Part shown: positions 48,740 through 61,939 of the stretch, piece after piece
Numbering within the stretch: the stretch's first letter is position 1
Layout of the letters: every line of letters starts with the position of its first letter
Assembly: GCA_014706295.1 (NCBI GenBank)
Contig: JACSVZ010000007.1
Location: forward strand, 60,154,975-60,218,974
DNA from: Lycocorax pyrrhopterus obiensis
Taxonomy: Eukaryota; Chordata; Aves; Passeriformes; Paradisaeidae
DNA: 64,000 nt
Direction of reading: 5' to 3'
Program-made: the position numbers and the translations under genes
The notes under the pieces: model-generated
The model's input: only the letters and a program-made list of their open reading frames with translations
What the model was told of the DNA's origin: nothing
The model's database searches: none

Positions 48740-50645
48740 AACTGTGGCAGAAGTGGAAGCAGTGTTTCTGCACTTGTGTAGAAAAGGGATAAATCTGTAG
48801 AAGAACAAGGCATCATCTGTTCTCTTGCTCTGAGAACAGCTTGTTTTTACAGAGATCTGTCCCTTCACATGGGAGAGCTTTGTCAACAACAAACAAAAAA
48901 AAAAGAGAAGAAAAGTTAAAACTTCCTGCATAACCTACAATTCCCAGTGGTCCCAAATAAAATGAGATATAAGCACCTCTCTGACTTTAAATAGCACATG
49001 GGTGATCAGTCCTCAGAGTCTGGTGATAGCATCAGTAAAACTGATTGGATTCAGGGAATGAAACAAAAGAACCAAATCTGTGCTGCTTTCATCTGCATTG
49101 GAGTGGCTGAGGAAGAAATCAATACTTGTTAGCTAAGTAGGGACAATATTGTCAGAGCTGGAAGTTATTTTCCATTCTCTGTACTCTATTTAGGGCTTGA
49201 GAATGATCTTGAGTCCATCCAGCTGAGCCTTTGCAGAGGAGACAAGGGGTGACTTGGGGGTTGAGGCTGAGAACGGGTCCGAGGTTTGGTTTCAGTTCTC
49301 TGCTGTTCCACAAGCTCCTCATGTGACCTTGGGAATATTCTTAAACTTTCTGCAAACGTTAGGCAACATTCCTCCCTCCTTTACATGGGGAGTGATCGTG
49401 GGCTGGCAGCTCTGTTGATGACCAAGTTCAGCTAAGTCTGTCTCCTTTGCTTCCTGGTGGGCTTGGATCTTTCTCAGTTCTGTTTGGAGGATGCTGTCTC
49501 ATCCTTCAGTGACTGAAGCTGCTCTATGAGCTTGCCACTGCTTATTCCCACTGGTTAAGCTGGGAAAACCCTTTTTGTGGCTCTGTCTGCTCATGGCCAA
49601 GGTGTCCCTGCTTGTCCCTTTCTGTAACTTTTCCATATAAACTCAACTCTGCTGGCAGCCACGAAAGGTCTGTGCTGTTTCTCTGTGCCAGCTGTAGTCT
49701 GTGCCACCTTAACTGGCTGAACACTTTTCAGTGATTTATGATTAATAGAGACACTTCCAAGGGTTTGTAGCTTTCCTTCCCAGGTCCTGCCTGTGCTGAC
49801 AGTGACCTTATCTACATTTAACTTTGCCTTCCGGATTCTTGAAGACAAGCATAGATGTAAGCAGTCCAAAAAGAAGGATTAAGCCATCGTTTTAGCTAAT
49901 CTTCATGCAGAGGAGACTGCCTGCTCTTCCTATCTGGGGTTTGAGAAATTCTATTATGTTGCAGCATATCTCCAAGGAAGGATTTGAGTGATGATGTTAG
50001 CAGCCTATCTTACACTAATGTTTACACTTAATAGCACATGATAAGCCTGTTGTCTGCAGAGTAGCGTTTTCTTCTTGAAAAACGACTCCTGTCATTTGTT
50101 GTGCTGCAGCATGAAAAAACATTTTGCATTTTTGTCTCTGAGGAGTTTTAACTATCCAGTGTCTGCTGCTTGGTGATTGTTTCCACTATGAACCCAACAT
50201 ACACCTGAGCCAGAGCTGCTGCTAAGAGGTTTACAGGAACCTTATGGTCACGGAATTCTCTGTGGACTTCTTGCAGTGCACCTGATAGAGCTGTGAGGTC
50301 TCTGATCACCTGACAGTTTTTTAGGACATTCCTCTGGGTCTTCAATTTGTCCCTTCTTACAAAGCCTCCTGCCAAAATAATTCCCTTCAAAGACACTGGG
50401 CCCCTTAATTGAAAGCCTCTTGAGGTCTTAGAGCTCCTAAAAGCCTTCAAACTGTGGCATTTCTGTACCTGCAGAATAATCTCATGCATTTCCCAAAAGA
50501 CAGTCACAGATAATCTCCTCTGAGGCCTCATTAGAGAATGCAAAGGTTTTCCTCTATGGATTTATGTCTTGGCCCTCCATCCTGGCAGCAAGGGGTCCCT
50601 GTTCACTGTCATTCATCTTTCTGTCCTGCCCTTCTCTTGGAGTCA
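48740..50645. other. Intron 1, unique sequence, no gene seen
   Basis: An A-run lies near 48895-48904. A 131-codon minus-strand frame (50148-50543) shows no domain features. Confidence 0.5.
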
Positions 50646-50647
50646 AT

Positions 50648-50880
50648 GAATCACAGAATTGTTTAGGTTGGAGAAGACTTTTAAAATCAAGTCCAGCCAA
50701 TCCCCAGCACTGCCAAGGCCACCCCTGACCCATGTCCCCAGGTGCCACATCCACATGGCTTTTGAGCACTTCCAGGCATGGTGGCTCTGCCACTTCTCTG
50801 AGCAGCCTATTCCAGTGCCTGACCATCCTTCTGGCATTTTTTCTCCTTTCCAGTTTCCCTCTTTTATTCTGTATTCTTCT
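50648..50880 (-). mobile_element. CR1 3' fragment, minus strand
   Basis: Reads GAATCACAGAATTGTTTAGG, AATCCCCAGCACTGCCAAGG, CCCATGTCCCCAGGTGCCAC, then TTCTCTGAGCAGCCTATTCC and GCCTGACCATCC on the + strand. Same subfamily as 43408-43820 but more diverged; the last 60 bases become pyrimidine-rich and hard to align. Confidence 0.88.
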
Positions 50881-51435
50881 TCCATGCCAATTTCCACTGT
50901 TTTTCACCTGCCTTTTAGTGACTTTTTATGGTATCTCTGCTTTTTCTTCCTTTTAACCTCTGGTATCTTCTCCCCTCCTCACCAAGTACTATGAGTCCAT
51001 TTTGCTGGCTTTCGCCATCACTCCCTGGCTACATCTACAATCATTGAGGTGGACTTTGTAAAGCTGTCTTTTCCTTAAAGCCATTCCGGGGTCTGAAGTC
51101 TGCCATGTGGTACACTTAAAACTTTTAAAAATCATTGCAGGAAAGCTTAGGACCATCTGCTCTGTTTTTACAGACTGTAGGCAGACTGCTGTGTTGGCCA
51201 AAATGATGTGGTCATTAAATCACTGTAATGTTTCTCATTGTCAGTTTGAAGTTCTACCACTCCAGCCTAAAACTGAAGTCCTTTCAATTCTGCATGTGCA
51301 GGCAAACCATCATGTGGCGTTAAATGAATTGATTAAATGTTCTGCTAAAGTGGGCTCAGTGAAGCAAAGGCTACCCAAACTGGATCATCTTCTCTGCTGG
51401 AACATCTTCTTCATGCCTGAGACTTCTGTTAAGAA
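50881..51435. other. Intron 1, unique sequence, no gene seen
   Basis: A 114-codon open frame (51107-51451, +) has no domain feature and runs to the edge of the next CR1 copy. Confidence 0.5.
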
Positions 51436-51439
51436 ATCA

Positions 51440-51832
51440 GAGAGCCTATGAAGGAGAGAAGGGTTTGGGGTGACCTAATTGTGGCCTTCCAGTACCTGAA
51501 GGCAGCTGACAAGAAAGATGGAGAGAGACTTTTTACAAGGGCCTGGAAGTGATAGCACAAGGGATAATGGTTTCAAACTGACAGAGAGTAGTTTTAGATT
51601 AGATATTAGGATGAAATTCTTCCCTGTGAGGGTGGTGAGGCCCTGGCACTGGTTGCCCAGAGAAGCTGTGGCTGTGCCATCCCTGGAAGTGTCCAAGGCC
51701 AGGTTGGATGGGGCATGGAGCAACCTGGGATAGCGGAAGGTGTCCCTGCCCATGGCAGGGGGTTGGAACTGGATGATCTTTGAGGTCTCTTTCAACCCAA
51801 ACCATTCTGTGATTCTGTAATTCTGTGATATG
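51440..51832 (+). mobile_element. CR1 3' fragment with intact tail repeats
   Basis: Begins around GGTTTGGGGTGACCTAATTG, continues CCTTCCAGTACCTGAAGGCA, GATTAGATATTAGGATGAAA, TGGTTGCCCAGAGAAGCTGT, GGTGTCCCTGCCCATGGCAG and ends with ATTCTGTGATTCTGTAATTC, the typical octamer-like 3' repeats. About 390 bases and the best preserved tail in the window. Confidence 0.93.
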
Positions 51833-51834
51833 AT

Positions 51835-54800
51835 ACGTCAGATCAGTCTTGAGCATTCAAAACTGTCTGAATTTTTCCAAATTTGAGCCCTTTCATGAAT
51901 GTTCCATGTGCCTTCCAGCATGCACATATTTAGTAGTGGCTAAACCAAAGTGGCATCAGGCACTTGGTGGAGCCTGTGCACTGAGTTTACTCTCTGCCCT
52001 TGAAAGTTTGTGATCCCTGCTGACACCAAAGAGCCCTATTTGTAGGCGAGGCAAGAACTGGGCAGCTGTTTCCACGGTGGCGAGACAGCCTGGCAGCCAG
52101 AGAGATCACTTGTGCTTGGGTGTCGTGAGGGCTGACAGCTTCCCCGGCAGCTCGAGCTGCTGCAGAGCTCCTGTTTAATTGTTTTTACAGAAATTGCACT
52201 CTTGAATTGAAACCTCTCTTCTGGAGAAGGTGGCTGCAGGCACTGCTGCTCCTGGGAGCGGGTTCCGCTCTCCTCCCAAAGTGGGCACTTACACCAGTGT
52301 CCTGGAGAACTCCATTAACCTGGTGATTGAAAACCTGGCCAGAAAAATATGTTTTGTAGTCACAGCCCAAGCCTTCACTTCTTTTAGCCTTGTCTTGAAG
52401 CTTTGACTGGTATCTTAACACTCCAACAGAGCTGGTTTCTAGGAAGTGTGTTATTGCCTTCCTCATTTTTTGCTGCTTTCGGTAAAACAGATGGATTTCA
52501 ATGTCTCTGTGGTAAAGCATTTGCTCTAGATTCCCCCTTCCCACAGACACTTTCACGGGTTCTTTTTCTCAGAGGAGGTAGATGAGTGATCAGAAGACTT
52601 CAGACAAGTGTCAGAGGCCCTGCAAAAGCCCCTTGGCCCTTGCCTCCTCCTCAGTGCAGTGCTCAGGGGTCTCAGAGGTGCACAGCTGATGAGGCCACCC
52701 AGCTAGGGCACATATCCGGCTGTTTTCCAGCTGAATGAGCTGAGATGGGCTTTATGAGCTGCTCTTTTATTGAAGACGGGCACATTCATCTATTGTTTAA
52801 GGGCAGATTTTCAAACAGACTTGATTGGCGTGTTGGCATCTGAGTGAGAGGTGTGTGTTTGAAACTGAAGGGCTTTGCAGAAGTTCCTGCTCTGATATTT
52901 ATGGCTGTATCCAGACATCCAGACAACTTGGGCTGCACTGGTGTGATGGTTTTTCTTATTGGCCAAATAGGTCTTGTGGTCTTTTAGCAATTTAGGTGGA
53001 ACTTGGCCCATATTTGGCTTTACTTGTGCTGTTCAGTGAAGGGTTAGAAACACCCAGGTGCATCTTTGCTGTGGCAGCCGAGGAGCTTCTGGTCCCAGTG
53101 GATTTCCCTGCAATCCTTGTCACAACTGGAATGGAGAAGCTGGTCAGGGAAGTCCTTGCTTTGCCAGGTAAGTTACAGCTCTGGGCATCATCAGCTGCCC
53201 ACAGCTCCCAAGAGTATTCCCTGTAAAGTGCTGGAACACTGGGAGTCACTGGAATCTCCTGTTATTTACTAATGCTCAGGGAGGTCAGCAGCTTGCCTTC
53301 TGCTTCCACAGTTTGCTTGTGCCATGTGCAGGAAATTAGATTCCAGGCTGTGTTTTCAGGTGGATTTGTCCAAATGTGTTGTATTTCTCTCTTTCCAGAT
53401 TGAGCTATTCTTTCTTTCTGAAAATTGAGTTTTCCACACTATTACAGGCTGTTTGGTTACAAGCTGGAAGAGATGAAACACTCTGGGCTGCTTGGGTAGG
53501 ACCTACAGGGACTGGATGTCTCTGTTGGGCTGGTGGGGGCTCCCTGAAGAACCACACCAGGTCACATGAATCAGAGCAGCCATTTAACTGCTGTTAATTG
53601 CTCTGGCTTAGGTCAGGCTGAGATCAACTATGATTAGGGAATTGTGGAGCTGAGAACAGCTCTCTGATTTGTGTTAAGAAGATTCTTCTGGAATCAGAAT
53701 CTGAATTTGTATTTTTAATGGATTCCTGAGACAGAACCGTCTACGTGAGGGCTCATTTTCTAACAGCTTGTATTAAATCTGTTGTTGATGTTCTGGAGCT
53801 TAAATATGTTTACAGCCTCTATAAGTGAAAAAAAAAAAAGAATAGTCTCTGGGTACTTTACAGATATGCTGAATATCAGCTACGATATGACAGCAATAAG
53901 CACATCAAACTGTGAGCTACTGGCATCATTGATATGCTGTGTGTGCAGAGGCTTTGTACATCACTAGGCTTTGTGCCTGACAACTGCAAGGATGTTAATT
54001 ATTATGCTGTAATTCATCAGCTGAAGGATCTTGCAGTACTGTTATTAAGCCAAATTCCGAGGCCTTTGCTAGGTCATTAAGCAAAAAACTAAGTAAAGAC
54101 TAATTTACTCCGTTATTAATCAATGAATTAAATATATTCTGAAGTCCTGTTTTAAAAAGGAAGGAACGGCTTAGGCGAAAAGTGAAGAAATTAAGTAAAA
54201 ATATTTAAACAGAAAAAAATTGTTCTTCACAGTTTAAATGATTGTGGAAAACAATTCTTTCTGCAGAGTCCTGTGAGTCCAGGTCAGTTCCTGATTTGAG
54301 GAGCTACTGGGCTTACAAGAAACAATCAGAATGGGCTGGAATTTTACCCAGTAAAGTAGGTCCTGTTCACAACCTGTGATCTCTCCCCTTCCTCCTGTCT
54401 TGTGGCTCTGCTGTGGTTTGTGACTGAGGACCCTCTTTACTGCCCCAGTGTAGTCAAGTCATCAGTTTTTCAGATTTCCCCATCCTTACCTTGGGCTCAA
54501 AAAGCTTCTTGATCTTCTTGGCTTTGATTTCAAGGCCCTCAAGTTCACAGCCTACCTTGGGTGAGACCCCGACCCCCAAATAAGCTGTGCAAGGAGTGGC
54601 CTTGGCCATCTGGACATTATTTGGTCCAGGGTATATGAGTGACCTTGCTGTCAGCCGTCATTGAGTCACTTCTTCTCAAATCCCTGCATTTGTGTTATCC
54701 TAGAGCCTCTCTGCTCTCCCTGGCTCTCAGGATAGCTTTTTCTTCCTTGGCATGTGTACTGAGCAGGGACAGGCTGCTTTTCAGGATTTTCCAGACCACT

Positions 54801-56145
54801 CTTGTGGCAGCACCTTCAGCAGGTGCCAGATCCTTCCCACTGGAAGCACTGGTCAGTTCCCAGTTTAGCTCCCCAGAGCTCACACTCAGCTCTGGAACCA
54901 AACCCAGCCGTGACTTCTGCTGCCTGGCCCATCCCTGCTGCCAGGGCTGTTTCCAGCTGCATGGACCATCTCTAGGTTTGAGTGCCTTTTGGAGATGCCA
55001 GCTCAGTGGCTTCCCAGAGGGACAGGAGATCAAATCTGGGAGCCTATCAGCTAAACAGCCTGTGGGGCTTCCAGTTTTTGGGTTTTTTTGACTTGCTTTT
55101 GCATCCGTATCTGACAGGCTCAAATCCCAGGGTGCTGAAGAATTACAGCAAATATTTCCTCTCCTTTCTGTTGTGGTAGCACCTGGGAGGCCGTCTCTGA
55201 AATGTGAGGTGTGCTGTGCTGGAGCACCGTTCCTGTGCTTGAATTTTAGACACAGCTCCTGCCCCAAGAGCATTCGATTCCAGTGGACAAGGAAGTTGCA
55301 GGGAGGTGAATATATTTAGGACAAAGTCATGAGGGCAGAGGCAGGCACTAAACAAAACCCTCACGAGCTCCCTTTGGCTGCAGCCCGTGGTTTGTGCTGT
55401 GAGCAGGCTGCCAGCTCCTCGGACTGGGCTGACAGGGATGTGTTTTGTAGGCAAACCACGTCTGCCACCGCCCCACCAAACGAAGGGAAATTTGGAGAAG
55501 GATTTTGTTGCTTTCTTTTTTTTTTTTTCACATTACATAAGTACGTAAGCTGCTAGGATCATTAGAACGAACTTCTCCTCGTATTTCAAAACCAATCTCT
55601 TGTTTTGACATTCGCAATCTGGCTCTTCCCTGGTGTTTTCATGGTGCTCGTGTGGAAACGAGCAGCCTGCATTCCCTCCTTCTCCTTACGTGACTGGAAA
55701 AGAGAAGTTCAGGCATCTACTAAATTCCCATTGAGAGACAGGCGCTGAAGTGTGAGCTGGCTAAGATTTTGTGCATCTTTCCTAATGTTTGTAGTTCAGC
55801 GATTTAAAGTGTATAATCAAGTTTGTTGGGTGAGAAACACATTCCAGCCCATTCCTATTGCCGTGGGACAGCCAAGGAGGGAAGGACTGGTGGGTAAGCA
55901 GAGAAGTGCAGAGGAGATGGAGCAGGGCACTGACAGTAGCTGGCTGGTACCAGAGGCGCTTTCTTTTCTCCTGAAGTGTCTATTTCTGGCTCATGCATAT
56001 TATGGCACTGATATTTCCCAGAAGATAATGTGGCTTTTATTTGAAGGCAGCTCTTTCTGCTGACTCCAGGTGGAAAGGCAGGGTATTTGGGTTATGGCCT
56101 GGATGCGTGAATCACCTTCAGTGTGGTTGGGGAAAGGGGCTCAGT
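51835..56145. other. Intron 1, unique sequence; one exon-like segment
   Basis: Contains A12 at 53828-53839, T13 at 55516-55528 and the exon-like segment 53037-53167 (see findings). Overlapping open frames at 54639-55273 on both strands have no domain features. Confidence 0.5.
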
Positions 56146-56149
56146 CCAC

Positions 56150-56362
56150 GGAGTCACAGAATATCCTGGGCTGGAAGGGACACACAAGGATCATCAAATC
56201 AGCTCCTGGCCCAGCACAGACACCCCAGCAATCCCACCCTGTGCATCCCTGAGAGCGTTGTCCAAATGCTCCTGCAGCTCTGGCAGGCTTGGTGCCGTGA
56301 CCATTCCCTGGGGAGCCTGGGCAGTGCCCCAGAACCCTCTGGGGGAAGAACCTTTTCCCTGG
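56150..56362 (-). mobile_element. CR1 3' fragment, minus strand
   Basis: Reads GAGTCACAGAATATCCTGGG, TCAGCTCCTGGCCCAGCACA, CCCCAGCAATCCCACCCTGT, TTGTCCAAATGCTCCTGCAG, TTCCCTGGGGAGCCTGGGCA and GGAAGAACCTTTTCCCTGGG on the + strand. Its truncated end faces the truncated end of the plus-strand copy starting about 30 bases further on. Confidence 0.92.
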
Positions 56363-56392
56363 GCTTTGTGCAAGGCTGAGTCCTGTGATCAG

Positions 56393-56654
56393 GGAATCGT
56401 TTTAAACTGTAAGAGGAAAGGTTTAGATTAGATGTTAGGAAGAAATTCCTGGCTGTGAGGGTGGTGAGGCACAGGTTGCCCACAGAAGCTGTGGCTGCCC
56501 CATCCCTGGCAGTGTTCCAGGCCAGGCTGGATGGAGCTTGGAGCAACCTGGGGTAGTGGAAGGTGTCCCTGCCCTTGGCAGCAGGGCTGGAACTGGATGA
56601 TCTTTAAAGTCTCTTCCAACCAAGCCATTCCATGATTTTATGATTGTATGATTT
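56393..56654 (+). mobile_element. CR1 3' fragment, plus strand
   Basis: Begins GGAATCGTTTTAAACTGTAA, continues TTAGATTAGATGTTAGGAAG, GGCCAGGCTGGATGGAGCTT, GGTGTCCCTGCCCTTGGCAG and ends with CATGATTTTATGATTGTATG. It is a different tail type from its minus-strand neighbour, so the pair arose by two insertions. Confidence 0.92.
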
Positions 56655-56659
56655 GGAGG

Positions 56660-59600
56660 TCACCTTGTCTTTTGCTCTCTGAAGAACACAGTCACTGGAT
56701 CTCAGCTAAATGGAGGTTTGGAGTTTGCTGCCAACAACTGTGGCCTCCCTGTGTTAATTCACTGCTGTTTAATTACAGTGGAGCTGTTCTGCCTGGGCTT
56801 TACGAAGTTGTGTGCAGGCTGGTCGAATGCCATCATCTCTAGGGCTGGACTGTACAAAGCTGGCCCATCGAAGAGGTGCTTTTTGCAAAACCCAGAGCTG
56901 TCCCAGGGCTGCTAATGATCCTTTTTATCCCTGGGCAGCACAGCAAGGCTGGGATCTGCTGCGTGCCCGTGCCGAGGGCAGGGAGATTTGTGCTGCAGGA
57001 GCTGCTGCCAGGCTCTCAGCTGTCAGAGGGTGCTGTGATGTGCTCTCCGGGTACCTCGTCTGCCACTCTGTGGCTGCTGTGTGACAGCAGAGATGCACCA
57101 AGCAGCCAGAGCCAGGGGCAGAGCCTGCACAGGGGCTCTGCTCTTCAGTGTCAGAGTTGTCGCTATTTTCTCCTCAGAGTCGCAGTCAGAGAGCAGAACA
57201 AGCTTTAACCTCTGTACAGACAAGAGGCACACTATGTCAGCCTTGAAGTTTGTCTTCAGCTGGCTTCAGCTTCAGATTTGTCAGGGAAAAACGTTTGGAA
57301 GCTCATCATCGGGTGCCGAATAGGTTAGTGTTTTGTCCATCAAGAGCAAATAGGCTGCTAGAAGCTGGGGGATACACAGGGAGGAGTGTAGGACTGTGGT
57401 GCAGAAAGGTCATGTTCTGCCAATGCGAGCAGCACAGGGGAAGAAAAAAATTGTAGTAGAGAACATGGTTAGCCTTGGTCAGCAATGATGTGCCTAGAGC
57501 TGAAATCCATCACTGTTACAGCTCTGCAAGAGGGGAGAGAGAGAGGGGATGTAACAACTGTATGAGTAAGAAAATCCAGTTGCAGCAAGGCTCAGTGCCC
57601 TGGCATGGTGCAGGTGCTGTATTTTTGCTCTTTTTAGCTCCTTTTTTCCCCACTGCCTCAGTGTGCCTGCCTTTGTAAGGGCTCTGCTGACCTCTCCATG
57701 TGACCCCCTGGCTGTCTCTGCTCTTCACTGCCTGCTTAAGACAACGTCTCACAAAGTCCCCTCGCACTGTCACCTCCACTGCTCTTTGCATGAGGGAGGC
57801 ATCCTCTGAGCAACCACGTCCTTTCTGCTCATTTCTCAGATCTCTGCTTAAAAAGCTCATCTCCTGTTGAGCCTCCAAACCTCTGCAGCAAGTCTTAATA
57901 CCCAAATGCAAACTCTTGAGGTTGTTTCTCAGGGCTGAGCTGATGCTCTGCTTTGTGTCTCTGTTCTTGCTGTCTGTGGGAACAGAAGTGCTAAGCTGGG
58001 TGTCTTCCACAGGAAGCATCTACATTTGAAAAAAAATAAGTGAGTTTTCCTGAATGTTTTCACTCTCTATTTTCACTCTATTTCATCAGAAGTGACCTGA
58101 AACTCCTGCTTTTCATCAGGCACCCTGCGGAAGCCTTGCTATGAAATATTCCTTCTTCTCTGATGCAAAACACTTTGAATCAGAAAGTGTTTCCAGTTGG
58201 GTTTTTTTGACCATGGCTATCACAGTGGGGTGCTGGCTTGTCAGACCTGTGATATGTGATCATGCAGTCTGTCTAAGCCACCCTTGCTTTGCAGTCTGGA
58301 GTTCATCTGGAGCCGGACAAAAGTCCTGTCCTGGGATGCTCTTGAGCTGTGCTGTGCATGAAAGGTGTTGAAGCAGAGACCTGGTGGGTTTGGTCAGTTG
58401 TAGATACAGGTCCAAATGGAACTCATGGCCATAATGAAATAAAAACCCCACACCCATCCCTTCTAAAAAGAAAAAAAAAACAGGACAGGAAGAGGGGATG
58501 CTTCCCTAACAGACTAGAGGGTCTTCTTCTTTTCTCTTTTTCAAAGTGAAGCTGCATTTTTTGCCAGGATGCACAAGAACAAGGCCTGTACAGCGCAGGG
58601 ACACCCACGTGGAGCTAAGACAGGTCTAAGCCTTGCTAAATGCAAACTCATACATCTCTCAGCTGGATCACTGCTGTGTACAAGATCCTGAGCAGGCTGG
58701 CCCTTGTTTCCAGGATAATCACCCTAAAATCTTCCTTCCTTTACCCGCTAGAGTGAATGTTGTGGTAGATCCCACAGCAGGGAGAGGAGCGCCTGGTGCT
58801 GTGGTTGTCAGCCTGCCTCTGATGTGCTTGTGCCTCCACAGATAGAAAAGCAGAGAGAAAAATACCAAAAGGACTGGAAATATTTCACGTTCGTGGAGCT
58901 CAGATACCTCATTTGAGTCTCTGGGAGTGGTAAATAGGTGCTGAAGTCAAAGCACTCAGAGGCTGTTGGTGTTTTCCTGCTGTGAGGGGCTCTGGCCGGT
59001 GCCCTTGGATTGCTGGAAGAACAGGGATCGAGGCAGTGCAGATTTTGAAAACATTGGCATCAAATCCTGCCAGGGAGGAAACTTTGTCAAATGAAGCAGA
59101 AGGGGAGGGCGAAAAGAGAGGAGGAAGACTGGGAAATGAGCTGTGACTCTGCAGCGTGGCTATCCTGGGATTCTCCAGCTCCGCTCCTGCCGGTCACCTC
59201 TCCCTGACCTGCCTGCTCCATCCCTTCCTTCCCCAAACGCTTCCAGCCGGGTGATCCTCCTCTCCCTACCCCTCCTCCCTCCAAGCACTTGAAACCTTAA
59301 ATCCTCCTGCACTTCCCTGTCATTGCTGTTCATGTCAGCTCGAAATATCTGCAAACATGGAGCTCCTCCCTTCTGGTTCCCATCCACCCTGGCACAAGGA
59401 GCCAAAAAATGTGGGAATGGTGTGTGGGGAAGTGCTCTCGTCCTGCAGTCAACACAGAAGGTAGTTAAGCCCTGAAATTAATAAACAGGAGGGTTTGAAT
59501 AGACACCCCCCCAGCTGCAGTGATTTTTTCTCGTGGAAGCACTGATCCATAAAGTTTTGAGTTGAGCACTGTGTAAGTTGATTTAAAAATGCATCCAGTT

Positions 59601-61700
59601 CTGGCTGCAGGCATCTGGCCTGGGGTGGAGCAGGGAATAGCTGAGAGACCTGTGCTGCCTCCTCCTGCCCTGGCCCTGGTGCCCACTGCTGTGAGTCTCT
59701 GGAAGGGATGGGTGAGTGGTCCTGAGTGCTCTGCAGTTGGAGTGTGGGGCTGGGGCACAGATGGGTCCTGTTTTGCCACGGCCACAGGAGTGGAACATGC
59801 TCATTATGGCTTTGCAGGGAGCAGAGGACGGGACATGGGAGAGTTTTCAAACTGCCCGATGATTTCGAGGTGTTGCACTTCAAAGACTGTTCCTTTTTCA
59901 GAGTTAAAGTTCCATTATCTTCTGACTATCAGCCCCATTTCAGCATTCACAATGCACAGCTCCCAGATCAGCTGTTCTTTTTTTTTTTTTTTAACAAAGC
60001 CTGGCTTAGGAAATGTCCCTTGAGACATCTGTAAAAGATTCTTGCTTGCAAAGCTACCTACTGATGTGCTCCTAATTATTGTAATCACATTGTTTCAATG
60101 ATGCCTCCAGTACAGAGGATTTTATCTTATCTTTTCACGTACAGGGTGTTTGTATTTGGATTTTCTTTGGAATGGGAAATTGTGATTAGAGTTTCTGGAG
60201 TCTTCTAGAGGGGTGTACTCCCTCTTGCTTTAATTAAGGATATATGGCCAAGGGAGAGGCAGTTTATCTCTCTTTCCTGTCATGAGACACACTGGAGAGC
60301 AATGCTGAGGGTCAGGATGGGATTTTTTCAGGCCTTTACAGGGTTCACTTGGGTGCTGCTGTAATTGTCTTGTTCTTCTGGCAGTTTTAAGTTTCGCAGT
60401 GACCTTTAAACTGTAAGGATCTTTTTGGGGCTGACTAGAATAGTTTTGGGGTTGGTTTTGGTGTGGTTTTTTGGGGTTTTTTTTTGCATTTGAGACATCA
60501 GGGCAGGAGGAGGAAGAGGACAGGCTTGTGATGAAGTCACTGGGCAGCAGCTGAAGCCTCAGTTCAGTTCTGGTTGCCTGCTGTGGTACATTGGCTGGCA
60601 TTAAACCCAGGTATTTGAGGCCAAGGTCTAAATCCAGCAAAGTGAGTATTAGAACTGCCATTATTTTCAGTGGGAAAATATTGTACTGTTTGGTTGGGTT
60701 TTTTTTAATAGGAAAAACCCCTAAATAATTAAAAGTATCCCAGACCGTGGTCTTGTTTCCCATTCTCTGTTAGCTGCTATTTCTGATGTCTGTTTAAAAA
60801 ACATGTGAAGCATCACAGTTTCCTAACGTGGCACTGTTTCATGCACTCCTGATGCTTGCCTTGCTTGGAGATCAGTGAAGCAAATGAATCCAGAAGCTGA
60901 AAGGCTTTTGAGCCGGGCCCCTGGAGCAGAGCAGGTCAGGACTGCCAGAGATGGTGGCTTTTAGAGGGCTTGTAAGCACCAGAGCTGCTTACTCTGGAGA
61001 ACTGGAAGGAAAACAATAAACTTTGGTTTCCCAAATGCCAGAAAAGTCAGCAAGAAACTGTTCACTCTGACTTTGGTTTAGATTGCTTAGAGCAGTGATA
61101 AATAGAGGGTCAGTGTGCACATTAGTGGATTGGTGTAGGTGGTTAACATCGTTCAGGAGCTGTGTTTTCAAAAAACAGCATCTCTGTGATGCTTTATAAC
61201 TTCACTGATACCTTGATCTCCATGAGTCTGCTGATGCTCAATTCCTTCCTGAGGGATTGAGCTGTGATTGTGTTGGGCTGGTTTTGGCTTTGTCCACTGG
61301 TGGATCTCAGAGCAGTTCTCAGGAAGCAGTTGTCTGATGTTTTTCTAGGCCCCTGTGAAGCAGATGAATGCCATATGTCCCTCTGCCAGCTGAACTGTCC
61401 CAGCAATGTGGCTGTCACAGGGTCTGTGCATAAGACAAGGAGAGGTTTGAACCATGTCCTACCCAGGGATCTGTTTTCCTGTAAGGACAGAGGAGAGTCT
61501 TTCCATAATGAGGCACCCCTGTCAGCGCTGCAGCACCACACGGTTCCCTCAAACCTTAATGATGAAAGGCAGAGCGAAGCACCAGCCTCTGGTAACGAGC
61601 AGAGCGCAGCACTTTGATGTTTTCCTTGCAGAAATCAAACGGGAAGTTGTGTTGACTCCTGGGATTTGTTTGCTAAGCACACATACATCATGGTGGGTGT
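56660..61700. other. Intron 1, unique sequence, no gene seen
   Basis: T15 at 59978-59992 and T-runs near 60475-60485. Minus-strand frames at 57516-58019 and 60230-60763 are Lys/Gln/Ser-rich without domains. A TTCCTTGCAG acceptor-like site lies at about 61622-61631. Confidence 0.5.
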
Positions 61701-61705
61701 GGGGA

Positions 61706-61928
61706 CAGGGGGAGGTTTAGGTTGGATATCAGGAAAAGGTTCTTCCCCCAGAGGGTGCTGGGGCACTGACCAGGCTCTCCAGGGGATGGGCACAGCCCCA
61801 AAGCTGCCAGAGCTGAAGAAGCATTTGGACAACGCTCTCAGGGATGCACAGGGTGGGATTGTTGGGGCCAGGAGTTGGACTGGATGATCCCTGGGGGTTC
61901 CTTCCAACCCAGGATATTCTGTGATTCT
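61706..61928 (+). mobile_element. CR1 3' fragment
   Basis: GGTTTAGGTTGGATATCAGG, AAAGGTTCTTCCCCCAGAGG, ATTTGGACAACGCTCTCAGG, GGCCAGGAGTTGGACTGGAT, and the tail TTCCAACCCAGGATATTCTG. Same subfamily as 48510 and 56150, in the opposite orientation. Confidence 0.92.
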
Positions 61929-61939
61929 CTACTGGGGAC

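Noticed and set aside
54639..55273. Overlapping 150- and 192-codon frames on opposite strands
   Set aside because: No domain, exon border or repeat-encoded protein; mirrored openness on both strands points to base composition.
57516..58019. 167-codon minus-strand frame
   Set aside because: Considered as a retrocopy, but no recognisable family, no poly-A tail and no flanking duplication.
60230..60763. 177-codon minus-strand frame rich in Lys, Gln and Pro
   Set aside because: Its middle is the complement of a GGTTTT-rich stretch around 60440-60490, so the composition comes from simple sequence.
61620..61705. TTCCTTGCAG acceptor followed by an open frame (KIKREVVLTPGICLL...)
   Set aside because: The frame runs straight into a CR1 copy and stops there, with no donor.
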